From Roridomyces roridus (Eukaryota; Basidiomycota; Agaricomycetes; Agaricales; Mycenaceae): 64,000 nucleotides of DNA. The notes under the pieces are model-generated. The model was not told the origin of the DNA and searched no databases. It saw only the letters and a program-made list of their open reading frames with translations. Position 1 is the stretch's first letter. Each line of letters starts with the position of its first letter. Shown one piece after another: positions 42,725 to 53,487 of the stretch. A program made the translations under genes and the position numbers. The stretch spans positions 3,410,001 to 3,474,000 of the forward strand of contig JARKIF010000004.1 of NCBI GenBank assembly GCA_029378245.1, read 5' to 3'.

Positions 42725-43624
42725 TCAAATGAATTTGGTGGATTGTGTGATTTGGCTGATTTGGAGGACACAAAGTAAATCGACCGTCCCTCGGTGGTTG
42801 TGGTTCGTTTCAATCCAGAAATTTACGTCTGGGGAGCCTATTACATTCGCTATGACCCAATAAAAATTTGGCCCCATCAGAGCTTCCGAACAGCATGAGT
42901 CCGGTGGTGGGTCCGGTCCGGATGGGGGTTTCCCTCTGTACTGGTACGTAGGTGGGGACTGTGAACTCGAACTCGAACTCAAACTATACGGCGATGACTG
43001 GGAACTACGATCCGAATCGTCGTAACAGTAAAAAATGTTTTCCAACTCCAACTCTGCATCTGGCACGAAAGCGAAATCGCATAGTGGTGGTGTCGGCGGA
43101 GGGGGAAGACCGACGGGAACGGGAAGGCAGTCGTCGCTTAACGGCGGAAGCTGTTGTCCATAGTAGCGTGGTCTGCTGCCGGCGGGGGGAGGCGCAGTGT
43201 ACGGCAACGGGGGAGCTCGTGGCATAGGGTAGCCGGTATACCCGTGCGGAGTGGGATACGGATGCGCATACTGGGGCGAATACGGGTAGAACGGAAGCTG
43301 GTGCTGGTGTTGGGAGGGTTGAGGTTGGAACTGGCCATACGACGAGTGCGTATGTGGCGCGTTGACAACGGGGTGGTAAATCAACTCCTGAGCGATGGAT
43401 ACTGCGATGTACTCGCACGGCAGATTCTTCCGCACGCACCGCTCGCAGGGATTTCGAGGCGGCTGTTCGAAAGTAATGGACTGAGTTTGTTAGTCCAAAG
43501 AGAACGAGCGCTTCAATTGTAGCAGACGCACACGGAGTTTCCGTTTGCGGCATATCGAACACGCCAGAATCGTCCGTCGGGGCTTCACTTCGTAGGGTGC
43601 GGCGTTGGAGAGTTGTGGGGACAT
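42725..43624 (-). CDS. Zn2Cys6-type transcription factor-like protein with one cluster cysteine replaced
   Basis: Exons 43624-43532 and 43480-42725 give 282 aa. The DNA-binding cluster spans the intron: RRTILACSICRKRKLR then SITFEQPPRNPCERCVRKNLPCEY. The pattern is C-x2-C-x6-[Ser]-...-C-x2-C-x6-C. The third cysteine of the canonical cluster is a Ser (TCC, the first codon after the splice), one base from TGC. The rest is low complexity, rich in Pro, Tyr, Gln and His, then Ser and Pro. With five of six ligands the zinc cluster may be impaired, or the splice may differ slightly from my model. The 3' boundary past about 42960 is uncertain. Confidence 0.6.
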
Positions 43625-43725
43625 GACTGGGGTACGGTAGCGTTGTCGAGGTGTGAGCGCAGGTCAGGTCTATATACGATCACAAAACATCTTGAAACAT
43701 CAATAAGGTTGGTAGATATGAATCT

Positions 43726-44350
43726 TAGTGATGTCAAAGTTCGGTTCGGTTCGAGTTCGGAGGCCCTTCCTCTGAGCGCTGAACCTGAACTTCGGGTTCG
43801 GTTCGGCAAGATCATGAACTCCGAACCTGAACTTGGGTTCAGGTTCAGTTCAGGTTCGGACCGAGTTCGAACCTCCTGCATTTCACCAAGGTTCAAAGCA
43901 AGTTTGGCGGTCAAAGATTGTTCAAGAAAGCATATGGTAAGTATATCTAGCTCCATGAAATGCCTGCATGCCTTCTGAGCCAGTTACAAGCCCCAATTTG
44001 GTTGCATCAATGGGACAACAATGGGATCACAAGCCCATCAACTGTCAATGGCCCCATTTGCACTGGGACCAACAGTCTCAGGCAAGATGCTGTTTTATCT
44101 TCTCTACTCTGAGGGTCAGTACAATCAAAATCTTTTCAAAAAGTTGGCAAAATCGTGAGAAAATGATCAATAACAGTGGGTTTCGGGTTCGGGTTCGGTT
44201 CGGGTTCAAACTTCCCTGCGATGGCCGAACTTCGAACCTGAACATCAGGTTCGGTTCGACCATGTGCTGACCTTTGAACCTGAACTTCGCGTTCAGTTCG
44301 GTTCGGTTCGGGTTCGAACCATTTACTCGAACCGGACTTTGACGACACTA
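43726..44350. mobile_element. MITE-like element made of degenerate GGTTCG/CGAACC hexamers
   Basis: The ends are inverted: TAGTGATGTCAAAGTTCGG at 43726 and CCGGACTTTGACGACACTA ending at 44350. Both subterminal blocks (43740-43880 and 44175-44335) are dense in GGTTCG and CGAACC in both orientations and could fold extensively. No coding capacity and no clear target duplication. It lies about 100 bp upstream of the Zn2Cys6-like gene's ATG. Confidence 0.7.
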
Positions 44351-44912
44351 GATATGATGTACCGTGCAGCGATCGCAAATGCGGTTTTGTATGACAAATT
44401 GCCCTGGGAATCAAAAATTGCAGATCGCCGTCAGCGCCTAAGGAAGAAGGGCACTGCTTGTTGATAAGCGCGTGAGTAGCCAGGAGTCAAGAAAAGGCGG
44501 TTTATCCAGTTCAAAGGAGTCGTTCGACGGAGTCACTTGCTTGAGACGCTCGTCCCCTTCCCTAAAATGCCGCCAAGAAACCTACCACCCCCGCGGTCCC
44601 TCTTTGTCCCCAGCCCCAGACTGCCGTACAGATCATCGTACGCGAATCACGCAGATCACATTCAGATCATAACAACGCGAGCGTTAAATGGCAGTGTCCA
44701 CGGAACGATCGAAGGCGTTCCGTGTGTTTTGGAAGTAGTCAATTACTCACGAATGGCCAAAAAGTGACAAAACAAGTCATGGTGAGGGGATCATGGAGTA
44801 TATGTGGGTTCCACGCAACAAGCACGCGAGCCGGCTGCCGGGAGGCCGGGACGAAGATTGCTCTTGAAGCACAGCCGACGTCAGGCACCCACCACTTTCT
44901 AAGTAGAATGTA
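44351..44912. other. Intergenic, nothing recognised
   Basis: No gene or repeat supported between the two MITEs. Confidence 0.4.
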
Positions 44913-45135
44913 CTATTTCAACCGCATCTTCGGTCACGCGTCACAGCGACAGCCGAAATGAAGGATGAAAATAGGTGTCCCGTGTCACAGGCCTTGCCTC
45001 CTGCCTCAAAAGGCAGTGATACCATCAAAAATTCCGGGCCGCCTTCGGCGGCCTTCCTTATATGGTAATTCGAATGTTGAAAAAGCGAAGGATGTAGGTC
45101 ACAGGTCACAAGGGCCGAAGATCCGGTTGAAATAG
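44913..45135. mobile_element. 223-bp MITE with TA target duplication
   Basis: Terminal repeats CTATTTCAACCGCATCTTCGG and its near-perfect inverse (CCGAAGATCCGGTTGAAATAG) are flanked by TA on both sides (44911-44912, 45136-45137). That is the hallmark of Tc1/mariner-type mobilisation. A GC-rich hairpin (GGCCGCCTTCGGCGGCC) lies near the centre at about 45032. Confidence 0.75.
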
Positions 45136-45137
45136 TA

Positions 45138-47223
45138 CAGTAGAATTTCGTACCACCTGCTTGCAAGTGCCAGCGATTTGAGGGCAGAAGCATTGAGAAA
45201 GTATCGTCAATTGATATATCCCCAGAAGCCAACGCAAACAGACGCAACTGAATCCAGTTCAAAACCCCGCCAAGAGCCGCCAAGCCATGTGGGAGAGCGT
45301 GGGAGCTGAATGGAATGATTCCGCGAGCATGTCAGATGATTTGACTAAGAGTTCTTACCGAACCGAGGCCTACCAGCCGAGGGGTGAAACGCTTGGCAAG
45401 CGACTGAGGATGATCTGCAATCAAGGAATGGATGGATAGGAGAACAACCCAGCAACAGAGCGATGGCGTGTGGAAATGAGGATGAGAGATCGAGAATGGG
45501 GATTATTCGGTACTTCATTCGTTTCTGAGACGATCCCCGTCAGAATGAATCGCGTTGGATACTCACTGGGGTTGACGTGCAGGCAATTTGGAAATTAGAG
45601 GGTCTCACTCAGGACATCATCCCAACGAAAACGCATTCGTTGCAAGATGAAAGGTTTGCGGCTCCACGAGTCACATATTGAAAGACGGCCCTGTCAATGA
45701 CTCGAATAGACATAAAAGCACACCCACGTACCACAGACCATCGTAACGCAAACTATTGACCAACGCCTTGAATAAGTTCGAGACGTCCCCGGCCACTGCG
45801 ATGTACAGACTAGAACGCTGTTTAGATCCGCGAAAAAGCACACGGCCTCACAGCTGCATGATAGTAGACTGGGCACATAATTAGTTGTACGTCGCAAGGA
45901 GAGTATGAAACTCACGAAATGCCACGCGCCGAATATCCTGGAAGGTCAATGGATCGCGGTAGCCTTTCCTGGGGTGAAGGGCGGCGGTCGACGGGATCCC
46001 TGAATTACTGTCATGGCCTCATCCTCGCAGCTGATGAAGAACGGTGCGATCGCCCTTGTCCTCGTTGATGAACCCTCCGCGCTTGCCATTCACCGGCGAT
46101 GAATGGGTCCAGAGTATAGACGCGTTAGGAGACTGTTCAAGGCGGTAAGAATTCGAGTCGCATTTTATAAACGATACGTACTCCAAGGGACGCATTGGCC
46201 ACCGTGTGGGTAGGACCGGCGCAGCGGGGTGAGCGAGGGGAGCGAGGGGAGCGAGCCGTACTGTGATCGTTAAGAGAGCCACCGTGTTAGAACATTAGTG
46301 GTACCAGTAGCCGAGCCGCTTTTCAGTGCCGTGGACACGCTCAAGGGCGAATTTATCAGGCCAAAGATGACAGATGGCCCGGTCACAACGGATACAAGCC
46401 GAAAAAATAATTAGCCAAAGAGCCAGAGTGGCAGAGTCAGCCACCGGAAAGAGCAAGAAGCATTGATGTTTTTGTCGCCGGTGGGAGGAACTAGGGGCAG
46501 CGTACAATCTTGATGACTCAGACAAGTCCTCGGTCTCTACTTAGACCCCGCAGCCCGCCGCGTGATGTCGGAACCGGAATTCGAGCGCTCAAGATGATGG
46601 AATCAAAAGTTGATTTCGGCACATAACCGCCGATTTCAGGACGAAAAACATTTACAGTCAGTTGAACACGCTTGTGTATTGCCACCCTGTCCAGAATAAC
46701 CCCAGATCTACACCACCTTACTTCACTGCCAGTGCTGCAGCACGTTAAACGGGTCGTTCTTTGGGATGGCTTTCGTTCGAATCTAGCTTTGGGATATCTT
46801 TGTGTCTCATCTTTATTTTTTGCACAAGGACTCTCGGCCAACGTGGAACCTGCTAGATGTTGTACATCTGTCATGTTGATTCTTTGAGACTCGCGGTTCG
46901 ACTCTCAATATCGGAATACAACCGCTCTCTTATAAGCCACGGTGCACAATTGAGTTTCTCGTTGCAGAATGGCGGACTCCCGGATGCGATTCTGTATTAC
47001 CACGATGAGAGTGGTCTCCGATTGACCACTCGGTGCCACTCGGTGTTCAGTCTCCGTCGAAAACTCTCCTCGATCGATTCGAGCCCGGGCCCCGGGCCGG
47101 GCGACTGGCTATGCGATGATTATGATTTTCCCCGAAATTTGCCAAGCTTTGGCCGCTGACTGCAGTACAAGTAGGGTTTGTTGGGTTTGTTTTACACGAC
47201 GCTTAGAGGATTTAGTATACACC
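45138..47223. other. Intergenic region with a possible exon fragment
   Basis: On the minus strand at about 45808-45720 a coding-like segment (AVAGDVSNLFKALVNSLRYDGLW) lies between a plausible acceptor and a GTACGT donor. Its neighbours do not join to it in frame, and I cannot name a family. No other gene is supported. A GAGCGAGGG tandem repeat lies at about 46228-46256. Confidence 0.3.
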
Positions 47224-49879
47224 TCAATGAAATTCGGCACTATCTCCCACCACCTGAATCCAACCCTCCACGCTGGCCTCCACCTGATCCTGTCTCACCG
47301 TCCCGGCCGCCACACCTTGTGCAAGATTCATCAAGCCCGTAACACAGGGGGCAAAGGGCCTGGCCTTTCATTCATGGCATTTGGCAGGCATTTGGTGTGC
47401 ATTTGGCAGACCTTTAGCATGCATTTGCCATTTTCTTTGTTCTCTTTGTCATAGCTTTCCACGTTCGGCTTGTGCTCGGCTTCACGGCTTCACGATCACG
47501 TGATAATAACACGGGCGTCATATGCGCGCGACTTTGAGGTGTTCGGCTGTGTCACTCTGCATGCCTTGCCCTAGGATAGACACAACTTTCCCAATGATTC
47601 TACCCGTTTACGGTGGGCATGAGACCAACAGTGAAGATTCTGGGCTGGGCCAGCGGCCGGCACCATGCTTGGCTATCCCAAGCCTTAATCATGCAAAAAA
47701 AGATGTAAGATTCAAGCAAACCATACCAAGACGAACTTGTCAAGACTAGTCACTCACGCAGGACCTTAGACTGGTGTCATCACCATGTGGTTTATGAGCC
47801 GGGAAGCCGGATGTGCAACAGCGATGGGAAAATCTAACAAAGAGAACAAAGAGAATGGGCAAATGCATGCCAAAGGTGCGCCAAATGCACGCCAAATGCC
47901 TGCCAAATGCCATGAATGAAAGGCCAAGCCTTTTGCCCCCAGTGTAAACAGCAGGGGATTGGCCCCGTACACCGGAAACGGCGCATACCACAGCTGGGTT
48001 CCATACCTCACACACACCACATGCAACGGCATCGGCGCGCGAAGCAACAGTAGCTCCCTGTGCATCCTCAGCAAAGTCGGTTTGACCAAATGAGTGATGA
48101 GAGTTGTCTGGAGGGGCAAAACAATCATCTTGGTTCCCAGAACGTTCTCGTAGTTGAATGCGAGGACGCAGGGTGTTCCGGGGTTCTGAGCCATGAATCG
48201 GACTACCTCGATGCAGATTCGGACTCGGTGCTCGCGGCATTCCATGTCGAGGAGTGTGCGGATGAAAGATTTTTCACGGTGGTGGATGCCCATTACAGCG
48301 AGTCCTGTATACGTCAGGCATGGATGACTTGAAAAGAAGCTAACGTACCTTGGTAGACCTCAAATAATGGCTTGCATTCCGTCCGGTGTCCCTCGACTTC
48401 GACCCAATCCGCGCGCTGGCACGTTTCCGAGCAATAAACAGCTGTATGGCACCCGCCACAACGTCGCAAGGAATCTCGGTTAGCGACTTTGGCGCACTGT
48501 GGGGAATGAGAGTGAGAGGATGAGATGTGCGTGTCTCGATACACGCACCTGGACGTTATGGCACACAAAGGAGGATTGTCTCTGCGGATCCTCCCAATCT
48601 TTAACGAGGGCCGCACGCCGATTAACCAAATCGCGTAGGGCAGCCCACATGGGATACAGCACGCAATCGGCAAAGGCAGGCTGCGCAGCGCGCTCCTCGA
48701 GCGCGTCAAAACGACGTTTCATCTCCACGATGATGGACGGGCGGATGAGCATTTCTGGGAGCACCACCTGCATCAGTTCGTCGAATGTGTTCACCGTATC
48801 GGCGGGCGCTGTTCCACCCAGTTTCTCGCCCCAGAATACGACCTGTGTGAGAAGGCCCTTGCGGAGAGAAGCGATGATCCAATTGAACGCCTGAGGCATA
48901 TGCAAAAACTGCAGCAGCGTGGACAGACACAACTGGATTCCGACTGGCTGGTGCCCCGGCGCCTTCATCTGGATGGCGAGGGCCGAGACTAGGGCCGAGA
49001 CTAGTTTGTTCGACATCAGACCGGAGAGCGTCGCAGGCCACCTGGACGAGATGTGTTGAAGCAAGAGGAGGATAGGACCAATTAGAGCCCCCGCTGCTTG
49101 CTCGGTCGGGTGCCTGGAGGCCAGAGTAATGGTCTCCGCCATAATGCGAGACAACAGGCTGAGATCTCCCCCACAACCATCGATTACCTCGGCGAGATGC
49201 TGCCTGTTTTGGAGATCGGCCATAACTGAGATGGGCACTCCCAAGTCTCGCATCCTCGTCTGCTCGTCCGACTCCAACAGCCGCAAAATTTTGATCCACG
49301 AGATGGCCATTGCACGGCGAATACCGGGCGTCTCGGCCACAAGGTGGTTGGTGATAGGGTTTGCGTAGAGTGCCAAGGCGGTCTGGGATGTGGATTGGTG
49401 GAACAAGAGCTCGTCCTCGGGAGAGTACCCGACGACACTGTCCTCGTGCGACAAGAGAAAGTCAACCCAAGGCCAGAACCGCGCCCAGAGATCCGGCGCA
49501 GCGCCATACAAGCGGTCAAAGAGGGGTCCAGCAGTGATGATTTTCAGCCACTCGGAGATGGGAACTAAATTTTGGATGCAGGGCAGCTGCGCCGACATGT
49601 TTGTTAGCCCATCCAGGACCTCGGGAGAAGGCATGCGCGCAGGATCCAAGTTTGCATAGATGACCGGGGGGAAGATGAGTGCCACCTCGTCTTCCGTGAG
49701 GGTGGGTAGCACAGCGCACACCATGGCGATATGTCTTGTAGAACCGCCCATCGCCTTTGATGCATTCGTCTTTGAAATGGGGATGAGCAGACATAGAATA
49801 AGCAGCTGGAGCTCACACGAAGGTAGGGCCTGAGCCTAGAGAAGTTGCGCGCTTGCAGCCAAGGATGCACAGAGGACAT
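47224..49879 (-). pseudogene. MYND zinc-finger protein, copy 2, interrupted by a MITE in the last exon
   Basis: Exons 49879-49817, 49769-48549, 48496-48349 and 48304-47224 mirror copy 1. The last exon is 1081 bp, and subtracting the 602-bp MITE plus one 3-bp target duplicate leaves 476 bp, exactly the exon-4 length of copy 1. The MYND finger is intact (VCHNVQ-CAKVANRDSL, RRCGGCHTAVYCSETCQRADW, GHRTEC), with CAG at the exon 2 end. Translation now runs from NPLLFT into the MITE and stops at 47766, replacing about 40 conserved C-terminal residues with about 58 from the MITE. The finger and most of the body could still be made, so a truncated but folded product is possible. Confidence 0.85.
47343..47944. 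mobile_element. 602-bp CACTA-type MITE with TAA target duplication
   Basis: The ends are CACAGGGGGCAAAGG at 47343 and, inverted, CACTGGGGGCAAAAGG ending at 47944, flanked by TAA at 47340-47342 and 47945-47947. Homology continues inward for more than 60 bp, with subterminal repeats of ATTTGGC(A/G). CAC-starting termini, 3-bp duplications and subterminal repeats are the marks of CACTA/EnSpm elements. No transposase is encoded. Confidence 0.9.
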
Positions 49880-51245
49880 GGTGGTAAGCGTCAAGGGTTG
49901 ATTGACCCACGCATGCAACCGGCCCGGGAGGCCCAAAACTGAGTAAGCATGCAGCCATTGACTCCCACCCTCATCTTGACGCTATCCAGGCGACCCAATG
50001 GGATGACCCGATATTGTCCAGTTCCCGCAGCCTGATCAGTGCGTGATTCGTGTACCGATGACCTCCCAGTGTATAGAAGATGGGCAAATGTGCGCAAGGA
50101 TAGTGTAGTCAGAAAACTTGGAACCCTACAAAAAAAGAAACGATGGGTAAAAAAGGTTACGCTTCAGAATGAATATGCTTAAGTGGGAATCGAATCCCCG
50201 GCGTCCGCTTGGCAAAGACCCACTTCCCGATACCACAGAGTAGCGCAGCAAAGTAGTACTCCACTGCGGGATCCCATGAGTGCTCTCCCCCCGCGTGAGA
50301 GTCAAAGATGCTCTTGTCGGCGGAAGTGGATATATACATAGGAATTGTCGTTCGATTTCGTTCGAAGGTGTGAGTGCCGACACTGAAGTAGAGCCCTAAG
50401 TTTCCTCCGGGTCCGCTCAAGAATGGATACGTACAGAATTGCAGAGGAGCACTCGGCGAAACGAAATGAAATCGACCATCCGGTATTCTGGCTGTCGCCG
50501 GTGGTTCAACTCCGCCCGACGGCGTGAGTATTGCTGTATGCATGGTTTTTGTGAACGAACGACCTGCCAGGCAGGCGCAGAAAACTCGGTCCAACTGTCG
50601 AACGTTTCATAGAGAGATCGAGAGCGGTGTCAGGCCTTCAGGGGTGGCTAGGAACGCGCAGGGCTCGGACGAAGGGGGCGACCTGGGAACGAAGAATGCA
50701 GAGGCATGAATGTCGAGGAGGCTTTGAACTGCGTACTGCTCCTGGTTCCTTGGGCGGGAGCGGAAGAGCGGCCTGCGCGCGACGTCACACGTGACTGTCG
50801 GTGAGAAGAAGAGGTGTCAGGTGACACTGATTCGCATCTCACATCAAAGTGAGTCAGTGACTCGTCACCAGCCACCATCCACTCCGACTGCCTCCGCCCG
50901 CCTCATCCACTGAGTATACTGGTTCCTGTCCGTCTCATCCGGTTTCGAAATTCGAAATTCCCTCTCGCGGGCTGCAATGTGTCACCCCTGAAGGACATCC
51001 GATACACTCATCAAGCCGTATGTGGTTCCGCGGCGTCTCCTTGCATACCATCTGCTTCAGCGCAGAGGAGCCCTTGCTGAACCTGGATGGTACGAGCAAT
51101 CGTCTCCAATTCTATTGGGACAATGGCAATCAAGTAACCGAGGGGCCAGGAGCGGGAATCGGCCCCTGCTGCGCGCTCCACCCAGGTCGCGTATCCGATC
51201 TATGGACAATATGACAACGCAGGGTTTTAAAGAGTTCTTTTTTCT
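49880..51245. other. Intergenic with a tRNA-Gly-like relic
   Basis: Contains the MYND copy 2 promoter, the tRNA-like relic at 50176-50245, and no protein gene I can support. Confidence 0.4.
50176..50245 (-). pseudogene. Degenerate tRNA-Gly-like sequence
   Basis: On the minus strand GGGTCTTTGCCAAGC and CGCCGGGGATTCGATTCCCA resemble the anticodon and T arms of the tRNA-Gly(GCC) at 30.6 kb. The 3' CTTAAGC has no 5' partner, and the T stem has mismatches. Confidence 0.5.
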
Positions 51246-52199
51246 TTGAAAATCCAGAAGATCCCACTTGCTCCCTCCGCCTTGGCGGTGACTGCCGTCG
51301 CCCCGGGTGGCTGGCGCGGTTGGGACAACGTGCATCAAATGCCCTCCAACGGCTCGCTCCTCCACGACCCCGAGGCTCACGAGACACACATCATCGCCTC
51401 GAACGGCACCAAGCTTTTCTCTGCCTCCTCCAACTCCACCAAGGTGCCGCAGCAGTCGGGATGGATCACCTACGCGTCCTGGCTCAACACCAACTCGGCC
51501 CCCATCTCCTCCTTCACAACGACGTGGACCGTTCCTCCTGCGCCCAAGACGTTCAATGGGCAGACGGTCTTCCTCTTCAACTCGATTGAGCCGTCGTCTG
51601 GAAACGCTATTCTGCAGCCGGTGCTCCAGGTATGTCAACGAATCGCTCTCCCTATCTGACACTGATCACATTGTTTTCAAATAGTATGGCCCCTCGGCGG
51701 CAGGCGGTGGTCAATATTGGAGCGTCGCATCATGGTATGTCGCCCCTCTGGGACGTACTTTACCCCTCTCGTACGCGTCAACCCGGGTCAAATCCTGCGC
51801 GGCGTCATCACCCTCACCCTGCACCTCGGGAACAGCTACTCCTACGTATCGCAATTCACCAACGTCCCCGGAACAGCTCTCAGCATTGTGGGGATCAACC
51901 AGCTCACTTGGGCTACGGAGACGCTCGAGTCGTACTCGGTTACGACGGAGAGCGATTATCCCGCGGGGACGACCGTGTTTTCGGGGATTAATTTGAGTTT
52001 GTCGGGTGGGAAGGCGCAGAATGTCAGGTGGGGTGTGGCGAATGATGTTCAGGATGGGTTGACGACGACGGTGAATACGGATGGGGCGAGGGGTGCACAG
52101 ATCACTGTCAAGTATTATGTCGCAATTTCACAATTTACATCTCCATTGCACTTCGCTGAAAAACTACGCAACAAACTGAGTGACCGAGCATTGTTCTGA
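51246..52199 (+). pseudogene. Conserved agaricomycete secreted protein, frameshifted
   Basis: Exon 51246-51629 encodes VAPGGWRGWDNVHQMPSNGS, SGWITYASWLNT, TTTWTVPPAPKTF and AILQPVLQ. After an intron (51630-51684) the next exon starts YGPSAAGGGQYWSVASWYV. Around 51750 the frame must slip by one base to continue with TYFTPLVRVNPGQILRGVI, GINQLTWATETLESYSVTT and DGLTTTVNTDGARGAQITVKY. No intron can bridge the slip. This order matches a secreted family common in mushrooms, with a beta-rich core of unknown function. The N terminus before VAPGG is short and only weakly signal-like, so a 5' exon may be missing. A one-base indel, real or sequencing-derived, is the likely cause. Confidence 0.65.
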
Positions 52200-52640
52200 A
52201 TGGGGCGATTCTGTGGACTTGGAGAAAGAGTGACAGGCTCTCTCTCGTCCCAGTACCCACAGGCTTGCGGGAATCCAAGCCAGGGCAAATGAGATCCCGT
52301 TCAACGCTTGCCCGTGGCAACCCCAGCGAACAGACTCGTATGACGAGTTACAATGGACATAAATTAACACTGTGGACTCCAGTTCTTGCCGTTCTGAGGC
52401 AGCACTATATCCCTTCAATCAAAGTTGAATCCGCACGCCCCGATTATGGATGTGTTAATCTGCGTGCCTTGCTGTGCGAAACGGGACTGAATTGTCCATT
52501 TCAGACGGGGTGTCGGATGTACATCTGCCTCGAGCGAGAAGACATGGGCGTGCGCTGAATTTGACGATGCCCGTGGTGTAACTTGGGAACGCAAGGAAAG
52601 AATCGATTGCAAAAAGTGACAGAGCGGACAACGATGCATT
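52200..52640. other. Intergenic, nothing recognised
   Basis: No gene or repeat supported. Confidence 0.4.
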
Positions 52641-52672
52641 AATGGGGAATCGAACCCCCGGCGGGTGGAAAC
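52638..52672 (-). pseudogene. 3' half of a tRNA-Gly gene
   Basis: On the minus strand CCGCCGGGGGTTCGATTCCCC then ATTAATGCAT matches the last about 29 nt of the tRNA-Gly at 30.6 kb almost exactly. The match runs a few bases past the 3' end (GCAT-CGTTG). The 5' half is absent. Confidence 0.65.
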
Positions 52673-52737
52673 GAGAGGACTCCCATACTAGGGCCAGGTT
52701 GTTAGGGCCTTGCGAGTCCAAACCCCAAGTCCATGAA

Positions 52738-53108
52738 ATGACCCCTGATGGCCTCTGGAGGCACCTACTGCCCGTAAGAGTGAGCTGGGAAACAGATGTT
52801 CGTAGATTGATTCGGGACCGCGGTCTTGGTCGGATAAGATAATGTCTAAGTAGTAGGCCTTTTTTGTTCAAGATGAGCTCGAACATACATTATGCATATG
52901 ATTTCACCAGCTCTACGAGATGGGATAAAGTCATGGACGCCTTGCAAGTTGCGCAAGATTCTGAATCCAAAAGGATGATTTGCCCGAGTCAGAGTTGGAT
53001 GGTCGGAGTTTGGGGCGAGGAATGGTCGGGGGCGTGAAAACTGCGACACATTTCTCGGGGAGTGCAATTGCAAGAGCCCTTGATGGCCATTGGAGGCACC
53101 TACTGACT
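52738..53108. repeat. Short direct repeat pair (~35 bp, 330 bp apart)
   Basis: CCTGATGGCCTCTGGAGGCACCTACTG at about 52743 recurs as CTTGATGGCCATTGGAGGCACCTACTG at about 53070. No gene is seen in between. Confidence 0.6.
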
Positions 53109-53487
53109 GTAACGGAAGGTCGTCGGAGACAGTTCCGCTACACGAGAGCCAACCGATAGAACTGGAATATAGCTTATTGACCCAGGAAAGTACAAACGAG
53201 GGGAGCTACATATTATATACCAAGGAAAGGGGCAGTGTGCCAGACAAAAATCAAGGAGTGAGAGAGCTACCCATTCAGGATAATTACCGTGAAACCGGAA
53301 CGAGCTCGGGGAGGTGCGGAGTTCACGTAAATCCGCTACACTGACCGCAAGCATCAGCAAAAACGGTATCTGTAGTGTAGGTTTCCCGTTCAATTCGGGA
53401 CTCGGGTCTGCAGATTGGCAAACTTCGGTTCTTTTGGCATTAGCCCTGCATGAGGGACAGAACGAAATAATGTTTGGGGTATTAACA

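Noticed and set aside
50176..50245. Functional tRNA-Gly
   Set aside because: The 5' acceptor strand does not pair with CTTAAGC and the T stem has mismatches.
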